From assembly GCF_943169845.1 (NCBI RefSeq), contig NZ_CALPBW010000012.1, positions 1,935 through 64,157 on the forward strand: a stretch of DNA of 62,223 nt, written 5' to 3'. Each line of letters starts with the position of its first letter. Position 1 is the first letter of the stretch. Origin of the DNA: Peptoniphilus rachelemmaiella (lineage in GTDB: Bacteria > Bacillota > Clostridia > Tissierellales > Peptoniphilaceae). The notes below the pieces were generated by a model. It saw only the letters and a program-made list of their open reading frames with translations. It ran no database searches and was not told where the DNA came from. Positions 34,806-44,452 of the stretch are shown here, one piece after another. The translations under genes were made by a program, and so were the position numbers.

Positions 34806-36161
34806 TTAGTCTTTTTCCACAATGGGTTTGATTTCAGTTTCGTTGACCTTTTTCATAAAGGTGATGGCGATGAGCATGGCCATGAGTTCCGCAATGGGGT
34901 AGGCAAGCCACACATAGGCCAAGACGCCGGTCTTTGAAAAGAGATAGGCCAGGGGCACGATAAAGATCAGCTGGCGAACCAGGTTCACGATCATGCTCAA
35001 GAGGCCGTTGCCGAGGGATTGGAAGATCCCGGAGCTGATAATGCTCACGGCGGCGAAGATGAAGCTCACGGAAATAATCCTCAACGCCACGACGCCGATG
35101 GAGAGAAGCTCCGGCGAGGGATCGAAAAAGCCCATGAGCTGCGCCGGGAAAATTTGGAAGATGATGAAGCCCGCGCTCATGACGATGAGGGCCACTTTGT
35201 AGGCCAGCTTGATGACTTCGTAGATTCGCTCCCGATGCCCGGCGCCGTAGTTGTAGGCGATAATGGGCACGAGGCCGTTGTTCATGCCGAAGATGGGCAT
35301 AAAGACGAAGCTTTGCACCTTGAAGTAAATCCCGAGGGCCACCACGGCGGCGGCGCCGAAGACGGCGAGAATGGCATTGATCAAAAAAACGGACAGGGAG
35401 TTTACAGAGATCATAATGGCCGAAGGAATGCCCACGGCTAAAATGCCCTTAATTATGGCGCCGTTAATGTGGAAGTGGTCTTGAAGGAGGTTCAATTCCT
35501 TGTTCCGCTTGAAATTCAAATAGAGGCCGAAGAGAAAGGCGATGATTTGGCTACTTACCGTGGCCACCGCCGCCCCGACGACGCCCAGTTTCGGGAAGAA
35601 GGCCCAGCCGAAAATAAAGAAGGGATCCAGAATAATGTTCAGCACCGCGCCGAAAAGCTGGGTGAACATGCTGTAGAGGGCGAGGCCCGTGGACTGCAAC
35701 AGCCGCTCCATGCAGATCTGGCCGCAAAGACCCACGCTGAACATAAAGCAAATGTCTAAATAGCGCACCCCTTCTTTTAAAATTTCAGGATCGGCGGTTT
35801 GCATGCCGATTAACTGCGTCGAGGCCATGGTCCCGAAAACGGCGAAGAGCACGGCGACGACCATATTTAACAAAAGGCCGTGTTGGGCGCAGAGATTGGC
35901 TTCCCGCTGATTTTTCGCTCCTAAGTGGCGGCTCAGAAGGGCGTTCATGCCCACGCCGACGCCGATGGAAAAAGCGTTAATGAGCATTTGCATGGGAAAG
36001 GCCATGCTTACCGCCGCCAGGGCCTTTTCCCCTAAGCGGGAGACCCAGATGCTGTCCACGATATTGTACAAAGCCTGCACGAGCATGGACAAGGCGATGG
36101 GCAGAGAAATGCTCATCAAAAGCTTCGGTATCGGCTCATAGCCCATTCTGTTTTCTTCCAT
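34806..36161 (-). CDS. MATE-family multidrug efflux protein
   Basis: 451 residues from the ATG at 36161, which follows TAGGAGG; the frame runs to 36254 without a site. Twelve hydrophobic segments are visible. Family features include the first-helix motif SISLPIALSMLVQALYNIVDSIWVSRLG and the repeated half at MISVNSLSVFLINAIL. MATE proteins expel cationic compounds using Na+ or H+ gradients. Followed by its own terminator and preceded by that of the ABC unit, so transcribed alone. Confidence 0.92.
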   Translation of the reverse strand: MEENRMGYEPIPKLLMSISLPIALSMLVQALYNIVDSIWVSRLGEKALAAVSMAFPMQMLINAFSIGVGVGMNALLSRHLGAKNQREANLCAQHGLLLNMVVAVLFAVFGTMASTQLIGMQTADPEILKEGVRYLDICFMFSVGLCGQICMERLLQSTGLALYSMFTQLFGAVLNIILDPFFIFGWAFFPKLGVVGAAVATVSSQIIAFLFGLYLNFKRNKELNLLQDHFHINGAIIKGILAVGIPSAIMISVNSLSVFLINAILAVFGAAAVVALGIYFKVQSFVFMPIFGMNNGLVPIIAYNYGAGHRERIYEVIKLAYKVALIVMSAGFIIFQIFPAQLMGFFDPSPELLSIGVVALRIISVSFIFAAVSIISSGIFQSLGNGLLSMIVNLVRQLIFIVPLAYLFSKTGVLAYVWLAYPIAELMAMLIAITFMKKVNETEIKPIVEKD

Positions 36162-36190
36162 CTTCCACCTCCTATTGTTTCTGCATAAAT

Positions 36191-36216
36191 GAAAAAGGGC
36201 ACCTCGGCCCTTTTTC
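36191..36216 (-). terminator. Terminator of the coiled-coil ABC exporter
   Basis: AAAAAGGGC / GCCCTTTTT hairpin between the permease stop and the MATE gene; T-runs on both sides. Confidence 0.85.
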
Positions 36217-36255
36217 CATTCCACTACACTATCACTACGCGCAGTAGGAGTCAAG

Positions 36256-39200
36256 TTATTCCACGCCTTTTAAGGCTTCCACCATGTCGATGGTCTTCAG
36301 TTTTCTGTGGAAGTAGCCCATAAGGAGCACGGAAATCACCACGGTGATCACGGCGGGCAAGAGGTAATTTAAAAGGCCCAGTGTGGGATCCAACATGGCG
36401 AAGTCCGGCACGACGACGCGAATGACCAAGAGGTGCAGCCCCTTGCCCACGACAAAGCCCAGGAGAATCCCCACCGCCGTTAATGTGCCCGTCTCTCTGT
36501 AAATGTAGCGGGTGACTTCTTTCGGGTAGAAGCCCAAAACGCGAATGGTGGAAATTTCCCGGCGCCGCTCTTCGATATTAATATTGGTCAAGGTGGAGAG
36601 GACCACCACGGCCAAAGTGGAAGAGGCCGCCAAGATAACGAAGACGATGAAATTAATATTCCCCGCGATTTCGTCCACCATGTGGCGCAAATCGCCGATG
36701 CCGGTGAGGGCCACGACGGAATCGTAATCTTTGTAGTAAGATACGTCCGCCCCGGAGGCGTTTACGAGATCCGCATTGGTCTTGTAGCTCTTTTTAAAGA
36801 CCGCTTCATAGGTATCCGGATCCATATACAAATAGTGGCCGGCGTAGCCTTCGGCAATGGCGGCGACGGGCACGTCGTAGAGAACGTCGTCGTCGTTTTT
36901 CACTTCGATGACGCCCCCTGCCTCCACGCCTTTAATGGCGGCGAGTTTTTCCGTAATCACGGCGCCTTTTAAGGGAATGTTTTCGCCGGTTTTTCTGTTT
37001 CTCAAGGTAATGACCCGCTTCAGATCCTTTTCGTTTTCGGGAACGATCATGGTCACGGGCTGGTCGATGTAGCCTGCATCGGCCACGGCCAGGGTTTCCA
37101 CATAAGCGCTGCATTTGGCGCGAATGTTTTTGTCTTTCGCGATTTTTTCTTTGTAGGCTTTGTGGGCGTCTTTGTCCAAAAGGGGCTCGTAGAAAATCAT
37201 GTGGTCGTACCGATTCAGCACGTCAAATTGCTTTTCCACCAAGCCGTCCACGGATGTGCGAATGCCGAAGCCCAGTACCAAGAGGGCAACGCAGCCCATG
37301 ACGCCGACGATGGTCATGGCCATGCGCTTTTTGTCGCGGAAGAGATTGCGCGCCGTCACTTTTTGGAAGAAGGACAGGCGGCTCCACAGCCACTTGATCC
37401 GTTCCATGAAGATTCGCGTGCCCTTGGCCGGGGGCTTGGGCATGAGGAGGGCGGCGGTCTTGAGCTTCAGGCTGCGGCGCACGCTGACATAGGCCACAAG
37501 GCCCGTGGCCACCATGCCGGTGAGGATGGCGAGAAGGATGCGCCCGGGGTAGAGGCCCATGGCGAGGTGGTCGAAAATGCCGCTGGCCAAATAAGCATCG
37601 GCGATGACCTTACTCAGCAGGAAATTGCCCAAGAAGGCGCCGGGGATGCCGCCGAGGAGGGCGGCGAGGGTGCCGAAGCGCACGTATTTGTCGGCGATGG
37701 CACCGTTGTTGTAGCCCAGGGCCTTGTAGGTGCCGATGACCATGCGGTCGTCGTCCACCATGCGGTTCATGACCGTGGAGGCGAGAAGCATGGCGATGGC
37801 AAAGAGGAAGACGGGGAACACGGCAGAAAGCTTGTCCACCCGATGGGCGTAGTCTAAGAAGACGAAGGTGCGCATCTCTTCGTTGACGGGCGTGATTTTA
37901 TAATCGGGCTTTTTCAAAATGGTGAGCAGTTCCTTGGCTCGGTCCACGTCTTCCTGCCCTTTTACCAAATCTTTTAAACCGTCGGCCCGCTTCTTTTCGT
38001 AGGTGGCGCGAGCCGAAGCCAGATCCTTTCTGCCCTTTAAAAGTTCTTTTTCCGCACTGTCCAGCTTTTTCTGCCCATCCGCCTTTTCACGGGCGAAATC
38101 CGACGTGCCCTTCTTGTATTGATCTTCTCCTTCGCTAAGCTGGTCTTTCGCGGCGAGAATGGCGGCTTTGCCTTCCAGGAGGGATTTTTCCTTCTCCTTT
38201 AATTCACCTTCTTTTTGGCGCAGCTCCGCCTTGCCCGCTTCAATGGCCTTTAGCCCTTCGTCGGCCTTGGCACGACCCGCCGCCGTTTCCCGCTTCTTTT
38301 GCAGAAGGAAGGCTTCTTTTTCGGCGAGATCCCGCTTGGCGGCCTCAAGCTCTTCTTTTTTCTTGCGCAGAAGTTCCTGTTGGGCGCGGATTTTCTCCGC
38401 CGTGACTTCCCGAGCAACCTGTGCCTCCTGTTGCCTCCGGATCATTGACCTGCCTTCGGCAATGGTGCCGTCGGTTTTGGCGAGGGCGGCCTTCGCCTTC
38501 GCTAATTCATCCGAGGCGCTATTCAGGGTCTGCTTCGCCCCGTCCGCTTTTTCCTTTGCCGCAAGGTAGTCCGAATTTTTCAGTTGTTGTTCCAATTCGG
38601 CCTTTTTATTCTTGGCATCGGCGATTTTTGCATCCAAATCAGTCTTATCGGCATCGGGATTCGACTTCTCTTTTTCCCATCCGGCGATGGACTGTTCCAG
38701 TGCGGCGATCTTCCCCTGCACACCGTCCATAGCGAATGCCTTTACGGCAGCCAGTGCGGTTTCGTAAGCCTGTTTGGCATCTTGCACCGCGGCAGCCTTT
38801 TCATTTACCGCAGCCTGTTTTTCGGGGCGGGCGGCCTCGGCGGCGGCCACATTCCCTTGGGCCTTGGCGATTTGAGCGGCAGAAAATGGCAGCTCCGGCA
38901 AATCGGGAAACTGCACATCGGGAATCTTCCCCGCCTCGAGCTTCTGTTTCGCTTCGTTTAGGGCCGCTTCTTCCTTTAATATCTGATCCATGGCCGTTTC
39001 CGCCCGGGCAATGCCTCCCCTGGCTTCATTTTCCTTGCTCTGAATGTCTGCCATGGCGGCGGCGACGGCATTTTTCCCGTCGAGAAGGGCCTTTTCGCCG
39101 CTACTCAACTGATCTTCCTGAAAGAGAATGCTCTTTCGCGCCTGATTCAGTTTGGCCCGAGAGTCGGCCAATTTCTTTTCGCCCTGGGAGAGGCCCCGGG

Positions 39201-40107
39201 CAAATTTCGCCCGATTGTCTCGAAGAGCGCGGGCGCCGCGATTCAGCTTCCGCTCCCCTTCATCGATTTTTTCCAGGCCCCGATCCAATTCGTCGTAGCC
39301 TTCTTTAATGTCCGCTTCCCCTTCGTCGATGTCCTTTCGCTTGTCCGCCAACAGGGCGTCCAGCCGCGCATCGCCCCGGTTCTTGAACCGGTAGCGAAAT
39401 TCCTTTCGGTGGGCGGTGTTCAGCGCTTTATATTCCTCGCTGTAGACGGGGAGATTTTTTAAATCGTCGAAGAGAAAATGCACTTCCGTAATGGTGGGGT
39501 CCTGAAAAGCCAAGGGTGTGACGTAGCCGAAGCCGTCGATCTTGTCGCCCTTGGGTGTGGTGCCCTTGTCTGCTTTGTCCAAAAACATGGGGCTCGTGGC
39601 AAAGCCCACCACCTTAAAGGTATAGCCCGCCATCATGGGCGGCGCGTCCTTGTCCAGAAGATCCTCTTCCTTTTCAAAGACCAGGGTATCCCCGATCTTG
39701 TAGGTGTTCTTCAAGGTGGGGTCCAGGAGGATCTCGTCCTTCTCGCGGGGCAGTCGGCCTTCCTTTAACAGAGGGCGGCTGATCCGCTTCGGAAGGGAGG
39801 AGAGGTAGAGGGTTTTTAATTCCTTCGTGGTCAAATAGCCCGTGTGGAAATATTCCTTTTCCCGCACCCCTTCCATGTCGTCGATAAGGCGCAAGTCTTC
39901 CTCTTCCAAGCCGTCGGAGGCGGCGAGGCGCAAATCGTAGGCATTGGATTTCTTCAGGGTGTCGGCTACGGTGCGGCGCATAATGGGCCCGGTGACCGTG
40001 AGGCCCACGAGAACGAAGACCCCTAATAGCACCAGGGCCAAGAGGGAGATAAAGCGCATCTTGTGTCCGGTAATCTCCCGTATAAAATCTTTTTGTCTCG
40101 CATCCAT
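36256..40107 (-). CDS. Giant FtsX-type ABC permease with a ~470-residue coiled coil
   Basis: About 1283 residues from the ATG at 40107, one base after the ATPase stop. A first transmembrane helix (FISLLALVLLGVFVLVGLTV) and an extracellular domain are followed, from roughly residue 260 to 735, by a charged Lys/Glu/Ala region with heptads and repeated LxxGKxxL turns (KKLADSRAKLNQARK, ELLKGRKDLASARATYEK): a very long coiled coil. After it come a three-helix FtsX block (FPVFLFAIAMLLASTVMNRM), a second extracellular domain and a final FtsX block. Giant permeases of this kind are common in Firmicutes, but their substrates are unknown. The coiled coil should reach out across the cell wall. Confidence 0.88.
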   Translation of the reverse strand: MDARQKDFIREITGHKMRFISLLALVLLGVFVLVGLTVTGPIMRRTVADTLKKSNAYDLRLAASDGLEEEDLRLIDDMEGVREKEYFHTGYLTTKELKTLYLSSLPKRISRPLLKEGRLPREKDEILLDPTLKNTYKIGDTLVFEKEEDLLDKDAPPMMAGYTFKVVGFATSPMFLDKADKGTTPKGDKIDGFGYVTPLAFQDPTITEVHFLFDDLKNLPVYSEEYKALNTAHRKEFRYRFKNRGDARLDALLADKRKDIDEGEADIKEGYDELDRGLEKIDEGERKLNRGARALRDNRAKFARGLSQGEKKLADSRAKLNQARKSILFQEDQLSSGEKALLDGKNAVAAAMADIQSKENEARGGIARAETAMDQILKEEAALNEAKQKLEAGKIPDVQFPDLPELPFSAAQIAKAQGNVAAAEAARPEKQAAVNEKAAAVQDAKQAYETALAAVKAFAMDGVQGKIAALEQSIAGWEKEKSNPDADKTDLDAKIADAKNKKAELEQQLKNSDYLAAKEKADGAKQTLNSASDELAKAKAALAKTDGTIAEGRSMIRRQQEAQVAREVTAEKIRAQQELLRKKKEELEAAKRDLAEKEAFLLQKKRETAAGRAKADEGLKAIEAGKAELRQKEGELKEKEKSLLEGKAAILAAKDQLSEGEDQYKKGTSDFAREKADGQKKLDSAEKELLKGRKDLASARATYEKKRADGLKDLVKGQEDVDRAKELLTILKKPDYKITPVNEEMRTFVFLDYAHRVDKLSAVFPVFLFAIAMLLASTVMNRMVDDDRMVIGTYKALGYNNGAIADKYVRFGTLAALLGGIPGAFLGNFLLSKVIADAYLASGIFDHLAMGLYPGRILLAILTGMVATGLVAYVSVRRSLKLKTAALLMPKPPAKGTRIFMERIKWLWSRLSFFQKVTARNLFRDKKRMAMTIVGVMGCVALLVLGFGIRTSVDGLVEKQFDVLNRYDHMIFYEPLLDKDAHKAYKEKIAKDKNIRAKCSAYVETLAVADAGYIDQPVTMIVPENEKDLKRVITLRNRKTGENIPLKGAVITEKLAAIKGVEAGGVIEVKNDDDVLYDVPVAAIAEGYAGHYLYMDPDTYEAVFKKSYKTNADLVNASGADVSYYKDYDSVVALTGIGDLRHMVDEIAGNINFIVFVILAASSTLAVVVLSTLTNINIEERRREISTIRVLGFYPKEVTRYIYRETGTLTAVGILLGFVVGKGLHLLVIRVVVPDFAMLDPTLGLLNYLLPAVITVVISVLLMGYFHRKLKTIDMVEALKGVE

Positions 40108-40108
40108 A

Positions 40109-40810
40109 CTACCACTCGATTTCTTCAATGGGCACGGGGTGCTCGTTTAAGTACATGGCCCGCACCTTGGCGTCGGCGATTTCAATCACCCGGTCCGCCG
40201 CATCGGCGATGGCCCGATTGTGGGTAATGACGATGAGGGTGTGGTCGTGTTTGCGGCAGCTTTCCTCCAAGAGAAGGAGCACCTTCTTCCCGGTCTTGTA
40301 ATCCAAAGCCCCGGTGGGCTCGTCGCAGAGAAGCAGCTTGGGATTTTTCCCCAGGGCGCGGGCAATGGCCACCCGCTGCTGTTCCCCGCCGGAAAGTTGG
40401 CTCGGGAAATTATTCATTCGCTCGCCCAGGCCCACCCGCTTCAAAATCATTTCCGCGTCCAGGGCGTCTTCCACAATGGCATTGGCCAGCTCCACATTTT
40501 CCAGGGCCGTGAGATTGGGGATCAAATTATAAAATTGAAAGACAAAGCCCACGTCCTTTCGCCGATACGTCGTGAGCTCCCGGTCGGAAAAGGCCGCAAT
40601 GTCCTTGCCGTCCACCAACACCTGACCGGAATCGTTGGTGTCCATGCCGCCTAAAATATTTAAAATCGTAGACTTCCCCGCCCCCGACGGGCCGACGATG
40701 ACGACAAACTCCCCTTTTTCCACGGAAAAAGAAATCTTGTCGTTGGCCACGGTCTTCGCCGATCCCGCACCGTAGGTTTTTGTCGATTCAATAAATTCTA
40801 CATAGGCCAT
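40109..40810 (-). CDS. ABC transporter ATP-binding protein partnering the giant permease
   Basis: 233 residues: Walker [11 protein letters not shown]-loop [16 protein letters not shown], signature [15 protein letters not shown], Walker [12 protein letters not shown] and H-loop ITHNR. It is the MacB/LolD-type partner of the permease encoded one base downstream. GGAGGGG precedes the ATG. The two-gene unit closely parallels the pair at 19.8-22.7 kb, though the permease is much larger. Confidence 0.94.
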   Translation of the reverse strand: MAYVEFIESTKTYGAGSAKTVANDKISFSVEKGEFVVIVGPSGAGKSTILNILGGMDTNDSGQVLVDGKDIAAFSDRELTTYRRKDVGFVFQFYNLIPNLTALENVELANAIVEDALDAEMILKRVGLGERMNNFPSQLSGGEQQRVAIARALGKNPKLLLCDEPTGALDYKTGKKVLLLLEESCRKHDHTLIVITHNRAIADAADRVIEIADAKVRAMYLNEHPVPIEEIEW

Positions 40811-40866
40811 AAAAATCCCCTCCTTTGCTTAAGACTATCTTACCACGTTTAAAGCCGCGAAACACC

Positions 40867-40895
40867 TTGCAAGGCTCCATTTCCTTCAGTACAAT
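40867..40895 (+). promoter_or_regulatory. Promoter of the YcxB-like gene
   Basis: TTGCAA (40867-40872), 17-bp spacer, TACAAT (40890-40895). Confidence 0.8.
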
Positions 40896-40928
40896 AAATT
40901 TATAAACCAACGACTGAAAGGAGGCTTC

Positions 40929-41423
40929 ATGGACGAAGTATTTACCCTTACCGAAGACGACTACTTTGCCTACCAATGGCACTTATTTAAACACAATCCC
41001 ACGGCAAAACGCAGCATGACCATTCAAATGCTCACGCCCATCGCCGTCTTTGTCGCCATTACCATCTTTTACATCGCCACGAAAAAGCCCGTCGATGGCC
41101 TTTATCCCCTGGGCGCCGCCATTACCCTTTGGCCCCTTCTCTACCGCTTCTTTTTTAACCGCAGTATGCAGAAAAAGCTCAGAAAACTGATTCGCAAAAT
41201 GGAAAAAGACCTGCCCATCGGCGAACACCATGTGGCCATTACCGAGGAAGGCATCACAGACGGCGACGTGAAGTTTAGCTACGACGATATCCGCGACCTC
41301 ATCGCAAACGAAAACTACCTCTACCTCTTTTACAAGGACGCCACCCAGGCCTATTTGCTTCCGAAAAATCTGGCCAACGACAAAATAAACAGCTACATCG
41401 GTAGTAAAAACAAGAAAGGATGA
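40929..41423 (+). CDS. YcxB-like two-helix membrane protein
   Basis: 164 residues. Two adjacent transmembrane helices (about 33-51 and 58-77) are followed by a basic stretch and a C-terminal YcxB-like domain (HHVAITEEGITDGDVKFSYDD ... YLYLFYKDATQAYLLPK), a pattern seen in many small Firmicute membrane proteins of unknown function. AAGGAGG precedes the ATG. It is translated with the next gene, whose ribosome site lies in its last codons. Confidence 0.75.
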   Translation: MDEVFTLTEDDYFAYQWHLFKHNPTAKRSMTIQMLTPIAVFVAITIFYIATKKPVDGLYPLGAAITLWPLLYRFFFNRSMQKKLRKLIRKMEKDLPIGEHHVAITEEGITDGDVKFSYDDIRDLIANENYLYLFYKDATQAYLLPKNLANDKINSYIGSKNKKG

Positions 41424-41428
41424 TTCCC

Positions 41429-42565
41429 GTGAAAAAACGCCTGACCCTACTCTTCACCCTGGCCCTCCTTTTCTTTGCGGCGCCCGCCGCATACGCCGCC
41501 GACTTCACCCTGTGGATCAACGGCTCCAATCCGGCCGGCGGCGAAGACATGCCCTACATTAAACAAGGCCGCGTCATGGTGCCCTTGCGACTGATCTCCG
41601 AAAGCTTCGGCTTCGACGTCACCTGGAACGGTGCTGAGCGCAAGGTAACCATGGCCCCGGCCAACGATCGCGTGAAAAACATGCCCACCTTCAGCGTAAA
41701 AATCGGCAGCCGCGACATTTATGCCAACGGCAATCCGCTTTCCACCACCGATGTTGCGGCGGAAATTCGAAACGACTACACCTACGTGCCCCTGCGCGCC
41801 ATCGCCGAACTCTTCGGCTACCCTGTGCGCTGGGACGATGGCGATCGGGCCGCCATTATCGGAAACGAAGACCCCGTGCCCTATGTCAATCGCTTCGGCG
41901 CGAAAGACATGGCCCTCTCCCTCGACGGACAATCAAAAGGCAAGATCAACGCCTTCGCCGAAAAGGGACAGCTCTACGTTCGGGCCGATGCCTTTGCCAA
42001 AGCCATGGCCATGAGCTACAAACAAGAAGGCATGACTTTTAGCGACGATCCCCTGGACCTTACGATCAATATGAAAGCCAAAGACGGCTTCGGCATCACC
42101 TACGACTGCCGCTACGTCACATCCACCGACGGACTGAACTTCGGCATGTACGCCATGGACAATTATATAATCCGCGGGAACAAAGCCTACATTGCCATCA
42201 ACTGCTTCGTCGATGCGAAACACATGAAGCTCAATGTCGAAGGCGATTCCATCCGCCTCACGACGGATCCCACGCCGGAGACCTACCCCATCACCATTCT
42301 GAAATACGAAGACGAGGGCCGCAGAGTCCGCTATCTGCCCTCGAAATCCGGCATGACCGTGGTGTGGAGCGGCAAAAACTATCGATTAAAAAACAGCGCA
42401 GGAAAAGAAGAAAACCTGGGCAAATACATGGAACGGATCTTTGGCGACGACAGCCTCCATCAATCGCCCCCATCCGACAAAACCTTCCACCGCGCCCTTG
42501 GCATGAACAACCACTTCTACCTCATGCGCCAAGGCAAAATGGTCATCGGCGGCATCTCCGACTGA
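41429..42565 (+). CDS. Secreted stalk-domain (copper amine oxidase N-terminal-like) protein
   Basis: 378 residues from the GTG at 41429, eight bases after AAAGGA; an ATG at 41420 overlaps the previous stop but sits on the ribosome site. The signal peptide MKKRLTLLFTLALLFFAAP ends near AYAA. Two tandem Cu_amine_oxidN1 repeats follow (VPLRLISESFGFDVTWNG and VPLRAIAELFGYPVRWDD, about 50-135). This module is a structural stalk domain, not an oxidase. The C-terminal two thirds is not recognised. Second gene after the YcxB-like protein; ends at a terminator. Confidence 0.82.
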   Translation: MKKRLTLLFTLALLFFAAPAAYAADFTLWINGSNPAGGEDMPYIKQGRVMVPLRLISESFGFDVTWNGAERKVTMAPANDRVKNMPTFSVKIGSRDIYANGNPLSTTDVAAEIRNDYTYVPLRAIAELFGYPVRWDDGDRAAIIGNEDPVPYVNRFGAKDMALSLDGQSKGKINAFAEKGQLYVRADAFAKAMAMSYKQEGMTFSDDPLDLTINMKAKDGFGITYDCRYVTSTDGLNFGMYAMDNYIIRGNKAYIAINCFVDAKHMKLNVEGDSIRLTTDPTPETYPITILKYEDEGRRVRYLPSKSGMTVVWSGKNYRLKNSAGKEENLGKYMERIFGDDSLHQSPPSDKTFHRALGMNNHFYLMRQGKMVIGGISD

Positions 42566-42575
42566 TCGAAACAGA

Positions 42576-42604
42576 AACGACGCCCGAAAAGGCGCCGTTT
42601 TTTT
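42576..42604 (+). terminator. Terminator of the stalk-domain gene
   Basis: AACGACGCC / GGCGCCGTT hairpin (one mismatch) with T7. Confidence 0.85.
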
Positions 42605-42611
42605 GTGCAAC

Positions 42612-42637
42612 AAAGCCCGCCGGACATCCGACGGGCC
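42612..42637 (-). terminator. Terminator of the ECF S-component gene
   Basis: GCCCGTCGG / CCGGCGGGC stem with 4-nt loop; weak T-run on the minus strand. Confidence 0.7.
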
Positions 42638-42657
42638 GTAAACCACGTTTTATAAAA

Positions 42658-43158
42658 TTATGCCGCACCCTTTTCGCCCATGGCGCAATTCAAAACAGGG
42701 TAGAGAATGTCCGCCAACAAGGCACCGCCGATCCCCTGAATCAAATTGGGCACGAAACTGGCGATGGCCGTGGGGAAATTATAAAGAATCAGCCCTTCCG
42801 CGAGCAAATAGCCCACAGCCATAACTACGCCGCCGGCCAAACCGCAGAGGATAAAGCTCAGCCGCGTCTTTTCGTGCAAGAGCCCTGCCACAAAGCCTTC
42901 CAGCCCCTTCACCACCAAGGTAATGGGGGCGTAATAGCCGTAGCCCGACAAAAGATCCGCCAGGGCCGAGCCGATGCCGCCGATCAGCCCGCCGGCCATC
43001 TTGCCCATTAACAGCGCCGATGCGATCACCACCGTGTCCCCCACATTTAAATACCCCTTCGTGGCGGGAATGGGAATTTGAATCATCATCGTCGCCACCG
43101 TAGTCAGCGCCATAAACATGGCCATCATCGTCAACTTCTTCGTCGAAATACTCTTCAT
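42658..43158 (-). CDS. ECF transporter S component, substrate unknown
   Basis: 166 residues, about six hydrophobic helices. The sequence resembles the ECF-type riboflavin/pyridoxine-like S components: an N-terminal AMFMALTTVATMM helix, the diagnostic loop KGYLNVGDTVVIASALLMG and GGIGSALADLLSGY. S components bind a vitamin and dock on a shared EcfAAT module, which is absent here, so this is a group II member. The substrate cannot be told. AGAGGTG precedes the ATG, and the promoter is so close that there is no room for a riboswitch. Confidence 0.85.
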   Translation of the reverse strand: MKSISTKKLTMMAMFMALTTVATMMIQIPIPATKGYLNVGDTVVIASALLMGKMAGGLIGGIGSALADLLSGYGYYAPITLVVKGLEGFVAGLLHEKTRLSFILCGLAGGVVMAVGYLLAEGLILYNFPTAIASFVPNLIQGIGGALLADILYPVLNCAMGEKGAA

Positions 43159-43178
43159 GTCTTCACCTCTTTCGACCC

Positions 43179-43207
43179 ATTATAGATCAAAAGAAAGACG
43201 ACCATAA
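43179..43207 (-). promoter_or_regulatory. Promoter of the ECF S-component gene
   Basis: TTATGG (43202-43207), 17-bp spacer, TATAAT (43179-43184). Confidence 0.75.
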
Positions 43208-43268
43208 GCAGCAGTCTGCAGTTTTTATAGGGTACCACAGGGGGCTTCCCTTGCATCTTCAACCACTT

Positions 43269-44384
43269 TTATTGGACGCGCTCGGCCAGGGTTTTCAATT
43301 CCTTCACCGCCGCAAGAAAGGCCTTCGGCAAATCGTCGTGGATGTCGTGATCGGAAGCGAAACCGGATTTTAAGACACTCCCCCGAATTAATCGGTTTAC
43401 TTTCCGCGCATCGTCTTCATCCATGGCGGACAACAGCACGCCATTATCGTCGTAATAACTCGGGGCCGTGGACTTCGGGGGCGCCACGTGAAGAATCAAG
43501 GTGGGGCAGGTAATGGATTTAAGCGTGGCTTCCTGATCGAATCCTGCGAACCATGAAAAATCATAGAAAGCTTCGCCGAATCGCAAATCGTAAGCACCGG
43601 TTTTATCCTGTAGATTCCGCGTCATCAAGACCAGCTGATTTAATTTCATCTTCGGCGGGTAATACCACACCACGGGCATTTGTCCGCCGCGCTCTTTCAT
43701 GCGCTTTAGAAACGGCTTCTTGACTAAGATAGACCAGTGGTCTTTCCCGTCTTTGTTAAACTGCTCCCTCATCGCCGAATGATCGAAATAATACACCGTA
43801 TAGTTTCTCACCGCATCCTGTGCGAGAAAATCCGCCATCACTTGAAATTCGCTATAGGCGAAGGTCTTCTCCGCTCGCCCCGGCTCCGTTGAGAAAAAGG
43901 GGCCGTCTTCCGGCAGAAACCCAACCACCTGGTCCTTGTTTATTGCGGCGATCCGCGCCCCGATCAAGGCGCCGGAGGAATGGCCGCTTACATAGGCTTT
44001 TTCTACCATGACATTTTTCATAAATTCCGTCAAATCGTCGGAAATCGCGCGTATCGAATACTTGTCCGGATCCTTCGACGAATTGCCGTGGCCGTAGCAG
44101 TCCACGGCGAACACGTGAAAGTCGCGAGACAAGGCCGGCAGTACCTTGGCGTAATCTTCCTTCGACACCATTTGCCCGTGGATCAACAACAGATCCGGCC
44201 CGTTCCCGGGCCCTTCTAAATAGGCAATGGTGCTACCGTCGGCGGTTTTGTAGGTTCTTTCTTTAAAGCCGCTACTCTTTCCCTTCGTCGTTAAGAACCG
44301 GTCATTGCTGTAATCGTGATGAAGGTTTCTATAGGCGAAGATCGCGAGCAATAGCACCGCCGAAGCGAGCAATTTAAGTATCAT
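43269..44384 (-). CDS. Membrane-anchored alpha/beta hydrolase
   Basis: 371 residues. An N-terminal hydrophobic anchor (LKLLASAVLLLAIFAYRNL) is followed by an alpha/beta hydrolase fold: LLLIHGQMVSKEDYAK, FAVDCYGHGNSSKD and the nucleophile elbow VSGHSSGALIG; the C-terminal His is probably in SDHDIHDDLP. The substrate is unknown. It follows the next hydrolase gene (44453-45532) by about 70 bp on the same strand, so they may be cotranscribed. Confidence 0.82.
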   Translation of the reverse strand: MILKLLASAVLLLAIFAYRNLHHDYSNDRFLTTKGKSSGFKERTYKTADGSTIAYLEGPGNGPDLLLIHGQMVSKEDYAKVLPALSRDFHVFAVDCYGHGNSSKDPDKYSIRAISDDLTEFMKNVMVEKAYVSGHSSGALIGARIAAINKDQVVGFLPEDGPFFSTEPGRAEKTFAYSEFQVMADFLAQDAVRNYTVYYFDHSAMREQFNKDGKDHWSILVKKPFLKRMKERGGQMPVVWYYPPKMKLNQLVLMTRNLQDKTGAYDLRFGEAFYDFSWFAGFDQEATLKSITCPTLILHVAPPKSTAPSYYDDNGVLLSAMDEDDARKVNRLIRGSVLKSGFASDHDIHDDLPKAFLAAVKELKTLAERVQ

Positions 44385-44452
44385 CCTTCCCCACTTTCCA
44401 TCACCCGTTCCTCGTTGTTGTAAAGCGCCACCCTACCGGGATTCTCCGAAAA

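Noticed and set aside
43159..43268. Possible preQ1- or other vitamin riboswitch before the ECF S component
   Set aside because: A fragment recalls a preQ1-I tail, but the promoter lies downstream of it (TATAAT at 43179-43184), leaving a leader of about 14 nt.
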